NCBI GenBank assembly: GCA_905182995.1
Contig: CAJJDP010000204.1
Span: 2,902 to 29,152, forward strand
DNA: 26,251 nucleotides
Direction of reading: 5' to 3'
DNA from: Paramecium octaurelia
Lineage: Eukaryota; Ciliophora; Oligohymenophorea; Peniculida; Parameciidae
Of the stretch, positions 10,786 to 22,190 are shown piece by piece. The notes beneath the pieces are model-generated. The model was given only the letters and a program-made list of their open reading frames with translations. It was not told where the DNA came from and made no database searches. The position numbers were made by a program, and so were the translations under genes. Every line of letters starts with the position of its first letter. The stretch's first letter is position 1.

Positions 10786-12232
10786 TCATAAATATTATAT
10801 CTCATATGAGGAATATTTTTAAAATTTATAATCCCAAAATACTAAATATTAGCCATTATTGGTCATAGTTCCATAAGTCTCTTTAATTTAAGAATTTAAA
10901 GATGCAACAATATTAAATGTGTCATCATTTAATTGTCTAATCAAATAGATATGATGTTTGTGTCTTACCAATATCACATTTCTTTCTTATGTATAATTGG
11001 AAATAAAAAAAAATCTTCACATTCATTATTCTTAATTAAAGAAATAGTTTTATTTGAATTCTATTTAAAAACTCCATTCTATAATTCAAATACCAAAATA
11101 TCATCCTTTGATTTAGTTACCCAAAGAAATTGTTAATCATTAATGAAATGGATTGTATATCCATATGAAACATTCTATTTATATATAAATTCCCATCTTC
11201 CTTATAATCCTTTCTCCCATATTATGAATTCATGAAAACCACATGATCCAAATACAGTTTCAGATTAATTAAAACTTAGTGAAAAGACACAATTGCTATG
11301 TTAATCTAAGGAATACAGAAAAGTCAGATCATTCTAAATAAAATCTACTTTCCATACTACTATTTTATGATCATATCCTCCTGAAATGAGTTGATTCTCT
11401 TATTTATTTAATAATAAACAATTAACACTACCAGCATGTTACTCAGCACTTCCACTCATTTTTATTAATTTATTACCAACATATAATTTAGTGATAGGAA
11501 CAACTAGAAATGAAGCTATTTGTTTTTTTGCTATACACTAAACACCTAACAGGCTGGCTATGTTTTTTATAAGAATTAGATAATTTAAATCTTCCTTATT
11601 CAAAATCCCATATTTTTAATCTCACAACTACAACTTGAAATCATAATTGATCCATCTTTATTGAATACTATTGTAAAACAAATTCCATTCTATTAATTTG
11701 AATCATCAATTAAATTAAATTGAACTTATTTATACATCATCAATTATTATTCTAATTACTTCTATTAATTCTCAACTTAAATAATTTTCTTTTATGTCTA
11801 AGATTCTTTTATTTCTTCAGTTTAAGAATCATTCTCTTATATCATGATATTATTTTATTAAATAGTTTCGTCAATTATTTTCTATTAACAAAATGCTTCA
11901 CTTATTTTTCTGTCTTTTATTTCAATTTCATTTTTTTTAACTTTATTAACCAAAGGTTTCACACCCTCTAAGATTTGTTAAGAGAAGTCAAATACATTGA
12001 TAGGGAATTAAATAAATTAAGGCAATTCAAGTAGTGATTCATTTTCATAATTCATACCCAAAGGATTTATTAACAAATGAGTCAATTAATTCATCAATTC
12101 TAGGAAAGAAGTTAGAAAATAATAGATAATGAAAATTACTTCTAATCTTTATTCTATTTCCACAAAATGTTCTTCAATTTTAGACTTTGCGTATTGGATG
12201 ATGTTTGATTATGATGAATAGAGAGCTTGCAT
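10786..12232 (-). pseudogene. Nearly complete WD40-repeat protein gene with three frame breaks (gene B)
   Basis: The start ATG is at 12232. The first 210 codons are open under the ciliate code: a helical, Gln/Glu-rich N-terminal part, then the first propeller strands (IVFNKDGSIMISSC). Near 11605 one extra A in an A-run shifts the frame. Blade 2 continues as WDFEQG, LVYSK and IICWQQ up to about 11445. A second break there looks like a small deletion. The frame then stays open for about 158 codons with blades LISGGYDHKIVVWKVDF, SCGFHEFIIWEKG and DDILVFELQNG. A one-base loss near 10976 leads into HHIYLIRQLND and NGQYLVFWDYK, ending at a TGA at 10786. Two breaks are single bases in A-runs, so sequencing error is possible and the gene could be functional. 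It is paralogous to relic A. The WD40 identity is very secure. Confidence 0.88.
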
Positions 12233-12559
12233 TTTTTATATGATATTTTAATTAACAATATTTAGTATTAATACTCCCGCTTATAATATAAAAATATTGT
12301 TTAAAATTAACTAGGCCCGAATTTGCTTTTCATTCTTTTCATTATCAAAGTGAGGTTCTAATCTTATTTCCTCATATAGGCAAAATTTCTTTTTTAAACA
12401 GATAATTATAAAACTTTTTTCTGAATTCTATTTATAACATTAGTTTAAAAATTTTATAGAGGAGAAGTATGAAATATTGCTTTAATGTTCGAAGAATTAA
12501 AACTATTATTAATAAAATGAAACTACTCCTTTATTATATTAAGATGCCTCTATTACTTA

Positions 12560-13487
12560 AAGCTGGAAATTATCATATTTAATAATCAATCACATTAATT
12601 ATTACTATAATATCTATTTATGCAATTAATTTTATGGCATTCAATAATTTCATCTAATCCATAGACTTTAAAATGATTACAATATAATACTTAGGATTAC
12701 TAGATTATCATTCAAAGAAAATAGATTTAATGTTTGATTTTTTTGTTATAATACATTTAGGTTTACATTCAAAACCATAAAAAGAAACCGTGCTATCATC
12801 ACACCAATAATTTTTTGTAAATATTTGTTAGGAAAACCATTAGATTGAAAATAGTTTAGTGAATCAAGATTTTTAAGGTCTTCATTTGATGCTATGCTAT
12901 CAATAGCAATTATTATACTCAATTTTTAATCATCAAAAATGTATAATGAGATTTTAATCAAATCTATTAAATTATAAATTCTTATAGATTTATTCAAATC
13001 ACTGTTATTTATTAATTCTTTTTAGAATATTTTTGGCAATTACTGGACTTAATAAATTTATTAATACAAAAAGTAGTTTCCCTTAGATATTTGTGATTAT
13101 CAACTTTTATCTGCATTGAATTGTCTTTATATATTATATTCTTACAGCAGAGAATGAGCTTCCATTTTATTAAGGTTAATTCATTAACATACATACTCTG
13201 TTTCATAAACTAATACATTTATTTCTTCTTATTAACTTTGTCTGTAAAATCTTAGAAAAAGAGAGACTTTATCCTGAAAAAAGCAAAAGTTTATTCTCTT
13301 TTCTAATATGGCCTGCCCTGACACTCAATAAAAAATTCATCGCATTTTTATTTGATCTGCGTTAAGAATAGTCTTCCCAATTTTCTTTCCTATTTAATTG
13401 AATAATTAAACTATTATCAGCAACAGTTGTTTCAGCTTTACAATAATTTATAATAATGCCAATACTTTACTCAAAAAGTTTTTATCA
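12560..13487 (-). pseudogene. Decayed cysteine-rich secreted or surface protein gene
   Basis: Minus-strand fragments in several frames. The most telling is YWCDDSTVSFYGFECKPKC at about 12745..12812. It resembles the CDDGN...DGC..C pattern of the Myxococcus-type cysteine-rich repeats (DUF4215) that are frequent in Paramecium, with the GN and one Cys lost. It is followed by a second cysteine cluster (four Cys and two His) at about 12585..12680. Upstream, 13203..13484 holds a 94-codon open stretch with VADNSLIIQLNRKENWEDY and AMNFLLSVRAGHIRKENK, which could be the N-terminal globular part. Frameshifts and TGAs separate the pieces, so no intact product is possible. The family assignment rests on one motif recalled from memory; a different extracellular protein cannot be excluded. 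Confidence 0.45.
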
Positions 13488-13739
13488 AGTTTTTCCAAAT
13501 TTTCCAGCTTAAACTATATTAATTCCTTAAACCATTAAATGAAATAATATTAATCTTTTTCTTTGGAGTAAAGTTTGCATCAATAAGTCATTTGTTTGAG
13601 ATTGAGTTATCATGATAATAGAATTATCTAAAACTTATAATATGTTCTAACAGTAAGGTGTCTTTTGACAAAAAACTATTTAAAGCTTGATTCATTAACA
13701 TAATTTAATAATCTAAGCATAAAAATTATTCTATAAGTA

Positions 13740-14180
13740 AAGTAAAAAGCTAGTTCTTGAAATTCGATCACGGCTTTCAAGAAAAGTAATTTGTATTTCA
13801 TTAATAAAAAAGCTGATGATCCTAAGGATAAAATTAAGTTCTCGTTAATTCAAAATTATATATAAAATGACTATCCTTAAGATCAAGTGATTTCCAGGTA
13901 TCCATGACTCAATAATTTGATATCTTTATTCTAGAAGATTGAATAGAATCGTACGTATTTCTCGAAAGCAAAATGCTCCAAAACAAATTTAATTGGATCC
14001 AAACTTTAAAAATGAATTAAAAGCTAGTATTAATCAGGCTATCCAAACTGGATTTGTTTCTCTAGATGCTAACTTGATTAAATCAATAATATTTTTATGT
14101 AGAACAACCATTAAATTTATTATATTAAGAGAATACCTGCTTTTCAGTTTTACAATTTACTAGCAGAACGAAATCAATAT
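13740..14180 (+). other. Possible coding trace, plus strand
   Basis: Two overlapping plus frames look protein-like: KKADDPKDKIKFSLIQNYI around 13810..13865 and RKQNAPKQIQLDPNFKNEL around 13965..14020. Each ends at a TGA, and they are out of phase with each other. No family is recognised. The intervening 13488..13739 shows nothing. Confidence 0.22.
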
Positions 14181-14339
14181 TTATTATTGGTTTAAAACGT
14201 AGTTGTAAATTTTCCAATTGTATTAAATATTAAATTTGATTGAGTATTGCTTTATATCAAAATAAAATACTATGAATAATTGCTACCAACATTATTTAGA
14301 TTTAGATTTCAAATAATCGTCCTATATAATTAATTAGTT

Positions 14340-15283
14340 NNNNNNNNNNNNNNNNNNNNNNNNNNNNNNNNNNNNNNNNNNNNNNNNNNNNNNNNNNNNN
14401 NNNNNNNNNNNNNNNNNNNNNNNNNNNNNNNNNNNNNNNNNNNNNNNNNNNNNNNNNNNNNNNNNNNNNNNNNNNNNNNNNNNNNNNNNNNNNNNNNNNN
14501 NNNNNNNNNNNNNNNNNNNNNNNNNNNNNNNNNNNNNNNNNNNNNNNNNNNNNNNNNNNNNNNNNNNNNNNNNNNNNNNNNNNNNNNNNNNNNNNNNNNN
14601 NNNNNNNNNNNNNNNNNNNNNNNNNNNNNNNNNNNNNNNNNNNNNNNNNNNNNNNNNNNNNNNNNNNNNNNNNNNNNNNNNNNNNNNNNNNNNNNNNNNN
14701 NNNNNNNNNNNNNNNNNNNNNNNNNNNNNNNNNNNNNNNNNNNNNNNNNNNNNNNNNNNNNNNNNNNNNNNNNNNNNNNNNNNNNNNNNNNNNNNNNNNN
14801 NNNNNNNNNNNNNNNNNNNNNNNNNNNNNNNNNNNNNNNNNNNNNNNNNNNNNNNNNNNNNNNNNNNNNNNNNNNNNNNNNNNNNNNNNNNNNNNNNNNN
14901 NNNNNNNNNNNNNNNNNNNNNNNNNNNNNNNNNNNNNNNNNNNNNNNNNNNNNNNNNNNNNNNNNNNNNNNNNNNNNNNNNNNNNNNNNNNNNNNNNNNN
15001 NNNNNNNNNNNNNNNNNNNNNNNNNNNNNNNNNNNNNNNNNNNNNNNNNNNNNNNNNNNNNNNNNNNNNNNNNNNNNNNNNNNNNNNNNNNNNNNNNNNN
15101 NNNNNNNNNNNNNNNNNNNNNNNNNNNNNNNNNNNNNNNNNNNNNNNNNNNNNNNNNNNNNNNNNNNNNNNNNNNNNNNNNNNNNNNNNNNNNNNNNNNN
15201 NNNNNNNNNNNNNNNNNNNNNNNNNNNNNNNNNNNNNNNNNNNNNNNNNNNNNNNNNNNNNNNNNNNNNNNNNNNNNNNNNNN
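14340..15283. other. Assembly gap (944 Ns)
   Basis: A continuous run of N. Any gene that crosses it cannot be read. Just right of the gap the minus strand reads plausibly (an IEIPPDF stretch), so a coding region may extend into the gap. Confidence 0.99.
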
Positions 15284-16239
15284 TCCAGATTGAAAATCTG
15301 GGGGAATTTCAATTGAAATAAAGGTTTAAAAAAATCGTACATTAAGCATATTATATGCTATGATGTTCGGGTTTCAAAAAATAAATACATAGGTAAATGA
15401 AAAAAGATTTTTGATTCTTTAATTATAGATCTTATTTCTCAATCATTTATTTATATGAATATTACCACTTAGTTAATCTACAAATCTTTATTATTTTCCT
15501 CTCATTTTTTCTAATAGGATTCATTATTTCTTCATTGTTGTTTTTAGATAAGTAGAATATGTTTATTACTAACAATTAATTGATATCTTTTTGATAGAAA
15601 GAAGAAAAAGAGAAAATTATAATTAATTAGTTGGAAAAACAAAATTAACAACTCTGTATAACTCATATAAATTTTGGAAATGATATAATTCGATAAATTA
15701 ATCAGATAGATAACTTTATTTAAGAAACATTTTATGCAGGGTTAAAGAGTTGTAAAAAAAGAAAGAGGCAATCAACACATTTGAATTAAAAAAAGGATTC
15801 AATAAAAATTATCATCTTTTATATTCTGTCAAATAATTTTTTTCTCAAATTATAAATAATCATTCTACTAAGTAGATACTTGTATATCATGTATACTCAA
15901 ATTTAAATAATAAAAAATTCTTTTTGTTAAATCCATGAATTAAAACCAGGAGAGACAAAAAATGAAAATTAATAAGTAGAAATTCCCAGCTAAATATGAT
16001 TAATTAATCCCAGTTAATAAAAAATAGTCGTACATTAAGACAAAAAAGAGTTCGAGCTCCTTTTTACTTTAAGTAAGAAAAGGACACTTAATTATTTAAA
16101 ATAGATTTAATTGAAAAGAATCTAGTTACTGAAATAAATGACCGATAATTTATATTTAATATATCTATTATAAATAACTAAAAGAAGTAAAGCAAACTAT
16201 TTGCTAGAATATTTGACATGATTAATTGGCATTAATATA
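15284..16239. other. Stretch with one weak open frame
   Basis: A plus frame at 15595..15999 stays open for 134 codons under the ciliate code. It is Lys/Gln-rich (KSCKKRKRQSTH near 15740..15775). It has no early ATG and no domain, and runs of this length are expected by chance here. I see no other feature. Confidence 0.3.
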
Positions 16240-17076
16240 ATGAATACTTAGCAACTAATCTTCTGTATTACAATTATTCTTACCTTTAAAAATATTAGTG
16301 CATTTAATTTAGCATATGACATAACTTAATAAAAGTTTAATTTCTTAGGTGACCTCTTTTGGATAATTAATAGAAAATAGTTAAACCTTTATCTACATTA
16401 TTCTATCGAGACAAATCCCTTTAATGAGGAATCAATTAATTTAAAGCAACTTTACAGACTTTGTTTTCGTCTGGATTCAATTAATTTAATGAAAGTTAAT
16501 GTATTTCGACAACTTCTACTTATTGAAATTTTCTTAATTTTAATTAGTGCCAGCCTCATTCAAGTTAAAATACTCAAATTTTTATCACAAATTCTTAAAT
16601 TTAAATTGCCATTATGTCGTTTCTTCATCCGTTTGAGTTCTTAATAAGCCATTTTCTATTTATTTGGATAAAACGCTCTTTTGACATATATATTTACTGG
16701 AAATCGTTTATGGATGATATATTTATTATAATTTATATTTATTTCAAACATTATGGCAATTAGATATTCTTATTAATCTTTGTGTTAAATAAACTAGGTG
16801 AATATTATTACTACGCTTTGGGTTTTTCAAGATGACATCACAACATAAGTTATTTCATTTCTGGGATCCTCTCAGGAATATTATTTTGCAGATATCATCT
16901 AAACATTTGTATTTTGTTACTTGCAAAAACACAAGTATCTCAACAACATTAGTTATGCATACCTACTTATGAATCAATAAGAGATAAGATTTCAAAAGAA
17001 AATAGGGAAAACATAGTTAGAAGCATATGCACATTTTTACCTTTATTAACATAAAATGTAAATTGCATGCAAATGA
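16240..17076 (+). CDS. Unrecognised 278-aa open frame, possibly membrane protein
   Basis: An ATG at 16240, preceded by an in-frame TGA at 16219, opens a frame of 278 codons to the TGA at 17074 under the ciliate code. The N-terminus (MNTQQLIFCITIILTFKNIS) would pass as a signal peptide. Hydrophobic stretches at about residues 90-108 and 140-175 would suit a membrane protein. Two 60-base lines I counted here are 30-32% G+C, above the flank. Against it: the translation contains no known motif, A+T-rich frames are hydrophobic by default, and the opposite strand also shows protein-like stretches near 16480..16560. It could be a real novel gene, an antisense shadow of a relic, or chance. Confidence 0.3.
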
Positions 17077-17178
17077 TCAAAACCAATAAAAGGCTTACTT
17101 CATTTACTTAGCTATCATCAATAATCGATAAGCCATTATTGAAAAGAGTTCCCAAAGCAAATCATCCCTAAATAAAAT

Positions 17179-17883
17179 TCACTAATATTTTCTTTTATTT
17201 TTACTTTGTGAATCTATTTAAATATAATAAAACGATACCAAATTAAGTATAAGAATGATATTTAAGATAAATTTTGAATACATAGCATTAAAAACAAAGT
17301 AATATTTATGAGGAATAAATTTGGTTTTCTCTTGAATTTGATTTTAACTTTCATCAACTTTTGGATATTTATATCCTATAATTAAATTGTTAGAGCTTTT
17401 TACATTTTTTGACCATTTTACTATTTTGTTTTTAATCCATTCATTAAATCATTCCACAATCTTCGACTCAACAAGACTAGTTTGAGATGGATTCTAGAAA
17501 CTTTTATTACCATATTCTTCAGGAGTGATTAAAATATAATTAGAATCTGAATAATACATAGATATTTAGACCTTTGAAAAAATATTCTTTTGTTTGTTAG
17601 AATTTTATCTTTATGAGTTTAAAAATCTTGTTCTCAAAATCAACCAAGCAGGAACGAATAAGTTAAAGGATGTTTACTCTTTTTATCTAAACCTTTTTTG
17701 CCGTTTAAGCTAATTAACATTTTTGCGAATGATATGGTTAAAATAAGATTACTTTATTTTTGTTTCTGGTCTTTGAGCTATAATCTTTTTTACTTTATTA
17801 ATATCGAGCATAAAAGGTCTTTTAACAGAAAAAGATTAATTGCTTCCTGCAAATGAAATCTCAGTTATAGAATGTTTGCTCAT
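17179..17883 (-). pseudogene. Unrecognised gene with one in-frame TGA
   Basis: An ATG at 17883 opens a minus frame of 144 codons to a TGA at 17449. The same frame then continues for another 89 codons to a TGA at 17179. The translation is rich in basic and polar residues, for example VKRPFMLDINKVKKIIAQ, NQLKRQKRFRQK and ITPEEYGNK. The first TGA sits in the context KIVE-stop-FNEWIKNK, where a tryptophan (TGG to TGA) would restore an ordinary helical sequence, so the longer frame may be the original gene. No family is recognised. A shorter natural product of 144 residues is also possible. Confidence 0.4.
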
Positions 17884-18352
17884 CCCCTTAGACCTTGAGA
17901 TGAAAATTCAATATAGTTATCTATAAGATAAAGACTTTTATCCATTAATCAATATCTTTGAGCTTTATCCATACTAAAAAGTATCTCGTTTTAGCAGCAT
18001 TAGGTTAAACCAATTAATTTAGTTAAATTCATAATAATTCAAATGTTACTAATAATTTTGAAATAATTGATTTTAAGTTTAATCATCTTTAAGAGGAACA
18101 TTATTCGATTAAAATGACTAATTTTTCTTGGGTAAGGGAAGTATCAATATAAAATCCTAATATTAATAATGAAAATTTTTTAGTTCTGAAAGAATCATTG
18201 GAACTGTATAAAAATTTATGAATGAAAATTAACAAAATAGATGATTCGATGAAGAGAATTCATCAAATATCAATTATAATAAATGAAAAAATGAACAAAG
18301 AATGGTATTATTAATAATTCCTTCATGTATATATATAATATTTAAAAAATCT

Positions 18353-19840
18353 TCATTCTTCTATGCATCTCCTAATTTATATTTCTTTAGATAAATCATC
18401 CCAAGTAATCAAATACTCTCCATCATCACTCATTTACCCAAATAATGCTTGACTACCAAATTGAATAGAATACTCAACTTGAAATTCATCGTTATCTGTC
18501 TTTCTTATTAAATTGATATATTTATCATGCTTACTCACAAGAAACTATTTTGATTTAATATATTATTATGGAAAGTATTGATAAGTATCATCACCTTAAT
18601 TTACAGTAATATGTTTAGTTTTTGTGAACGATTTACTTAAGCTATTCATCTCATAAACATAAATCAAATTGCCTTTCTTAGGCTGAAATGTGAAAAGATT
18701 ATCGTTTATAAAACATAATCGCAAACCTTAACAATCAACTGGGATTTTTTATATTACCATCCACTTTTTCACCTATTCTGAATATTCAATTACTAAAATT
18801 AATCTCTCCCATCCGCAAGATATAATTTAGTTTTATTTTTCATTGAAACTTAATTAGCTAATCCAACGTTTATGATCTGTTATTGTTTATTAGCAAATCC
18901 ATTCATTTTTTTTAGTCCAAAACTTAATAGTATTGTCATTACTACTTGATATAATAATATCTTCATTATTATTCAAAATTAGACAATTTATAATATCATT
19001 CTATTGTCTAACTATTTATGAACAAATCCATTAATTAACATGATTACTTGCCCAAATCAAAATAAATCCTTTATAATCTCCAGATATAAACTAATTGGAT
19101 TTTTTCATGAAATATAAAGCGCTCACACCATGTTTATGTTAATTTAAGATGTGCGTCTACTACAATATTCCTTGCTTGAATTCAAATATTTTTATTAAGC
19201 TTTCACATCCAACTGCAACAATTGAACAATCTTTATTAAAAGCAACTGAATTACACCTTTCTCCTTATTTAATGGAATATTGTTTCAGGAGCTCGAATTT
19301 GATAGGCTTGATATTTTGTTTTAATTATTAGAAAGGTCCTGAGTATTCTAAATTCAATTAATTTATATTGTGTTAAATTTAATTATTAATATTTTCTTTC
19401 AAATTTGATTAATTCTTCGTTTTTTTTAGTATATCGTTTATGGTCGATTTTACTTATTCAATTAATGGTTTAAGTTGTAAAAATAGCACTTTTTCACAAT
19501 CTTCAATTTAACATAAGCCTGCTATTAATCTATCAATCTATGATAGTCCTAATTCAGAGATTTAATGAATATTATAGTTAAAATAAGGATAAAACTAATT
19601 CATAAGGTTATCAAGGGAAACTTTGAGCTCCTGTATATTGTTATAAGCATTGTTAACTCTAATGATTCGTTGATATATCCATTCATTTAAAAGATTAAAT
19701 GGGGTTAACATGGGAAGATGATTGACATGGAGAGTCAAGCAAAAATGGCAATAGGGTCTCTAATTTTGGCATGTAATATCTATGCAAACCCCTATTATTT
19801 ATTGATTTTGATGATCAGCTTGAGTACATCTAATTTGCAT
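18353..19840 (-). CDS. B-box/WD40-repeat protein, 495 aa, intact under the ciliate code (gene C)
   Basis: I checked every codon from the ATG at 19840 to the TGA at 18353. There is no internal TGA, and more than thirty TAA/TAG codons must read as Gln. An upstream in-frame TGA at 19889 and the absence of another ATG fix the start. Residues 1-41 form a B-box-like zinc finger (C5, H10, C19, C24, C31, C34, H38, H41). About residues 50-190 are helical and Gln/Asn-rich, probably coiled coil. The WD40 propeller starts near residue 193 with SVAFNKDCSIVAVGCES. Later blades end at W263 (FILIW) and W308 (NTIKFW), 45 residues apart, followed by ISCGWERLILVIEY. Near the C-terminus is SDDGEYLITWDD. The likely role is a scaffold in a protein complex, perhaps with ubiquitin-ligase-like activity given the B-box. 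Partners are unknown. It is the only member in the window with an unbroken frame. Confidence 0.92.
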
Positions 19841-20902
19841 TCTCTATTTCTATTAAAATTAATATTTCAATATATTAAATGTTTTTAATCATTTTAAACT
19901 AGCTAAGTATACTCAAAATTTTCTGGTTTTCAGACAATATCAATAACAATCGTCCTATGCCTTTAAATCATCTCACCCTGAAGAGAATTAGTTTGCTTAA
20001 TAATTTTGAAATGTTTTTTGTTACAATGTTTCATTTAACTCAGATGTGATTGAGCACTACGAGTAATAACAACTTAATTCGTGAACATTAATTCTGTTAA
20101 AACAAATTGTTCTTAGATAAATTAATATAGATGAACATATTTGAGCATATAAACAATAGTCTTCATTTGACCAACTTAATTCATCCCATCAATTAATTAA
20201 TAGGCACTTTTCAAATCTATTGTTGAGTTGATATACTAAGTTAGGCATTATAGCATGAATTTCTATAATTTTATGCTTATTAGATCCTAATTTTTCACTT
20301 TTAATCCCTTTCTTTAAAGAATTATCATATGTCATGAAAGAGAGGATCAGTAGTTACTATTATTTTATTGAAAGGGAAAATTTATTTGATTGCACACCTA
20401 GACAAAATACTAATTAATTCTCCCTCAGTCATAAATTTTGATAGATCTAACCAAAATAAAGAATTTCATTTTTTTTACTAATAGGAGAAACCTAATTGTT
20501 GAAATGCATTATAAAATAATAAATAATCTTTTGGATTGCGCTTTAATAATCCAAATATATTTGATTTCTTGTTAGCACCATACTTTAATATAATATTTAT
20601 ACTCTCAATTATAATCAAGAACATTTTTGGACATAAAACTATTTAAATTGTGCAGGATGGGTAAATTGTGATTCTGATTATGAAACAAAAGGAATCAATA
20701 TAATTTTTGTAATTTACAGAAAATAACAATCAAGTCCAAGATTACATAGCTTAAGATTATTGTAAAATTATCTAACCTTTTGAGTATTACAACTTTTTTA
20801 AGTTGAGAATGAACAATTAATTTAAATTGCTGCTAGAAATTATTGAGAAAATATTTAGTGGCTTATTTTTTATTAGAAATAATATTATTTATTTTAAATA
20901 AA
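19841..20902. other. Upstream flank of gene C, no supported gene
   Basis: The first part is the 5' flank of the WD40 gene and would hold its promoter, but no recognisable motif stands out from the A+T background. A minus frame is open between 20616 and 20978, but it lies opposite purine-rich sequence and has no motif. Nothing else is supported. Confidence 0.35.
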
Positions 20903-22190
20903 TAATATGATCTCAAAAAGATATTGTCCAAAATCTCTCAACAAGTCAATAAATTTAGCACGTTGCTTGAAGAGAGATCATCCCTGAGAAAAATAGAGAA
21001 GTTTTTGAGTACTCTCTGAGGATAATAATCTCCAAAGTTGCTTAAAGAATCCTGAGATCTGAGTTTCCCAAGTAAAAGTATTTCGAGGATTATGATTTCT
21101 GAATGTAGAAGGAATGGTTAAATGGCTGATAGACTGTAGGCTTGGCAAGAAGGCCCAGTGTGACCCTAAGGAATATTTAAAGAATTTATGAAAAAACACG
21201 AAATCTAATAGGAAAGAGATGCCAATGGGCTAAAATATAAAGTCCTGAAGGCCCCTTAAATAATAAACCAAAAATTGAAGTCAACAGTAGAAGATGATGG
21301 ATAACCATTTTAAATATTTTTTTAAAAGAAGTTGTTATAAGCCATCCGAAAAAGTCAGAGTGCACAAATCAGATTAGACTGATTCGAAGTAAGACATAAT
21401 TGATAGAACTTTTATGGAAACTTTCTCTTCCCATATCATCATTCTTTATGTTAGAGAGTTTCCTTCATTAACCAAAAAATTTATTTTGGAGAATTTGATT
21501 ACAAAACTCTAATTACTTAAACTAACACAATTAATCACAATTAAAAATAATAAAAAAGTTGAAATACTTCAAATAGTTTGAATCTAGTCCTATCTCATTG
21601 CAGCTTAGAAAGTTAATGCATCTTTTATGAATAGAGAATTACTATGTTCTACTTGAGCGGTCCCCATTTTGAAAATGCTATTAGTCGGAAATTCTCAACA
21701 TAAACAAGGGGAAATTTGTGATTTACTTTTCTAGAGAAAATATCTGTATCCGAGGAACATCTTTAAATTTGATGCGAGAAAACTAAATAAGATGCCTCTA
21801 AGTATAAGCCCCATAGTTAAAGTCATCAAATTCGACTGATAAAAAAGGCTTGAAATTCTTTTCAAAACAAAGATACCTAAGTCATCAATTCGTAAGAACT
21901 AGCATATCATTTATTGATCGATAGGATGGAGGTACTACATCGTAAATACCTTTATCAATTTGGGTAAGAATTGCTTTATCTTTACTATGATGACCCTGAA
22001 AATATCTAACTGGGTCTAATTTATTGATCAAGTCAGTGGAAATAGAAAGTTTATACAAATCCTAAATAAATAGTTGAAGCCAAGCACCTAGTAGAATTCA
22101 GCACCAGAGTTTTATGAATAAAGTGGAATTGAAGGAGAGATTTACAAAATTGACATGAACATGGTTAAATTCTATGTTGAAGTGCAATTT
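20903..22190 (+). pseudogene. G+C-richer decayed coding block, unknown family
   Basis: This block is visibly richer in G+C than its surroundings (lines 21061 and 21121 count 33% and 45%) and purine-rich on the plus strand, as expected of coding DNA. One plus frame reads on from about 20903 to 21378, interrupted only by in-frame TGAs. It gives KKILSKISQQVNKFSTLLEE, LRKIEKFLSTL, FKEFMKKHEIQQERDANGLK and LKSTVEDDG. Several of the TGAs sit where Arg or Gly codons would fit. Further right, frames change. Protein-like parts include HLLIDRMEVLHRKYLYQFG (about 21910..21965) and SGIEGEIYKIDMNMVKFYV (about 22120..22180). The minus strand also has a long open frame here, but antisense of purine-rich DNA is poor in TGA and so opens easily. 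No family is recognised. The gene is clearly dead as written. Confidence 0.5.

Noticed and set aside
10683..10868. 61-codon hydrophobic plus-strand ORF
   Set aside because: Almost entirely Ile/Leu/Asn/Lys from A+T-rich DNA, and it overlaps the C-terminal end of gene B on the other strand.
10933..11136. 67-codon plus-strand ORF under the standard code
   Set aside because: It lies antisense to the WD40 blades of gene B and has no motif of its own.
13012..13206. 64-codon minus-strand ORF under the standard code
   Set aside because: It is one of several out-of-phase pieces inside the cysteine-rich relic and does not stand as an independent gene.
14302..15342. A 346-codon minus-strand open frame
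   Set aside because: It is open only because it runs through the N gap; just about 30 real codons flank the Ns.
19149..19331. 60-codon plus-strand ORF under the standard code
   Set aside because: It is antisense to the intact WD40 gene C.
20978..21199. 73-codon minus-strand ORF in the G+C-richer block
   Set aside because: It lies opposite purine-rich sequence whose plus strand reads more like protein. Antisense of such DNA rarely contains stops, so openness is not evidence.
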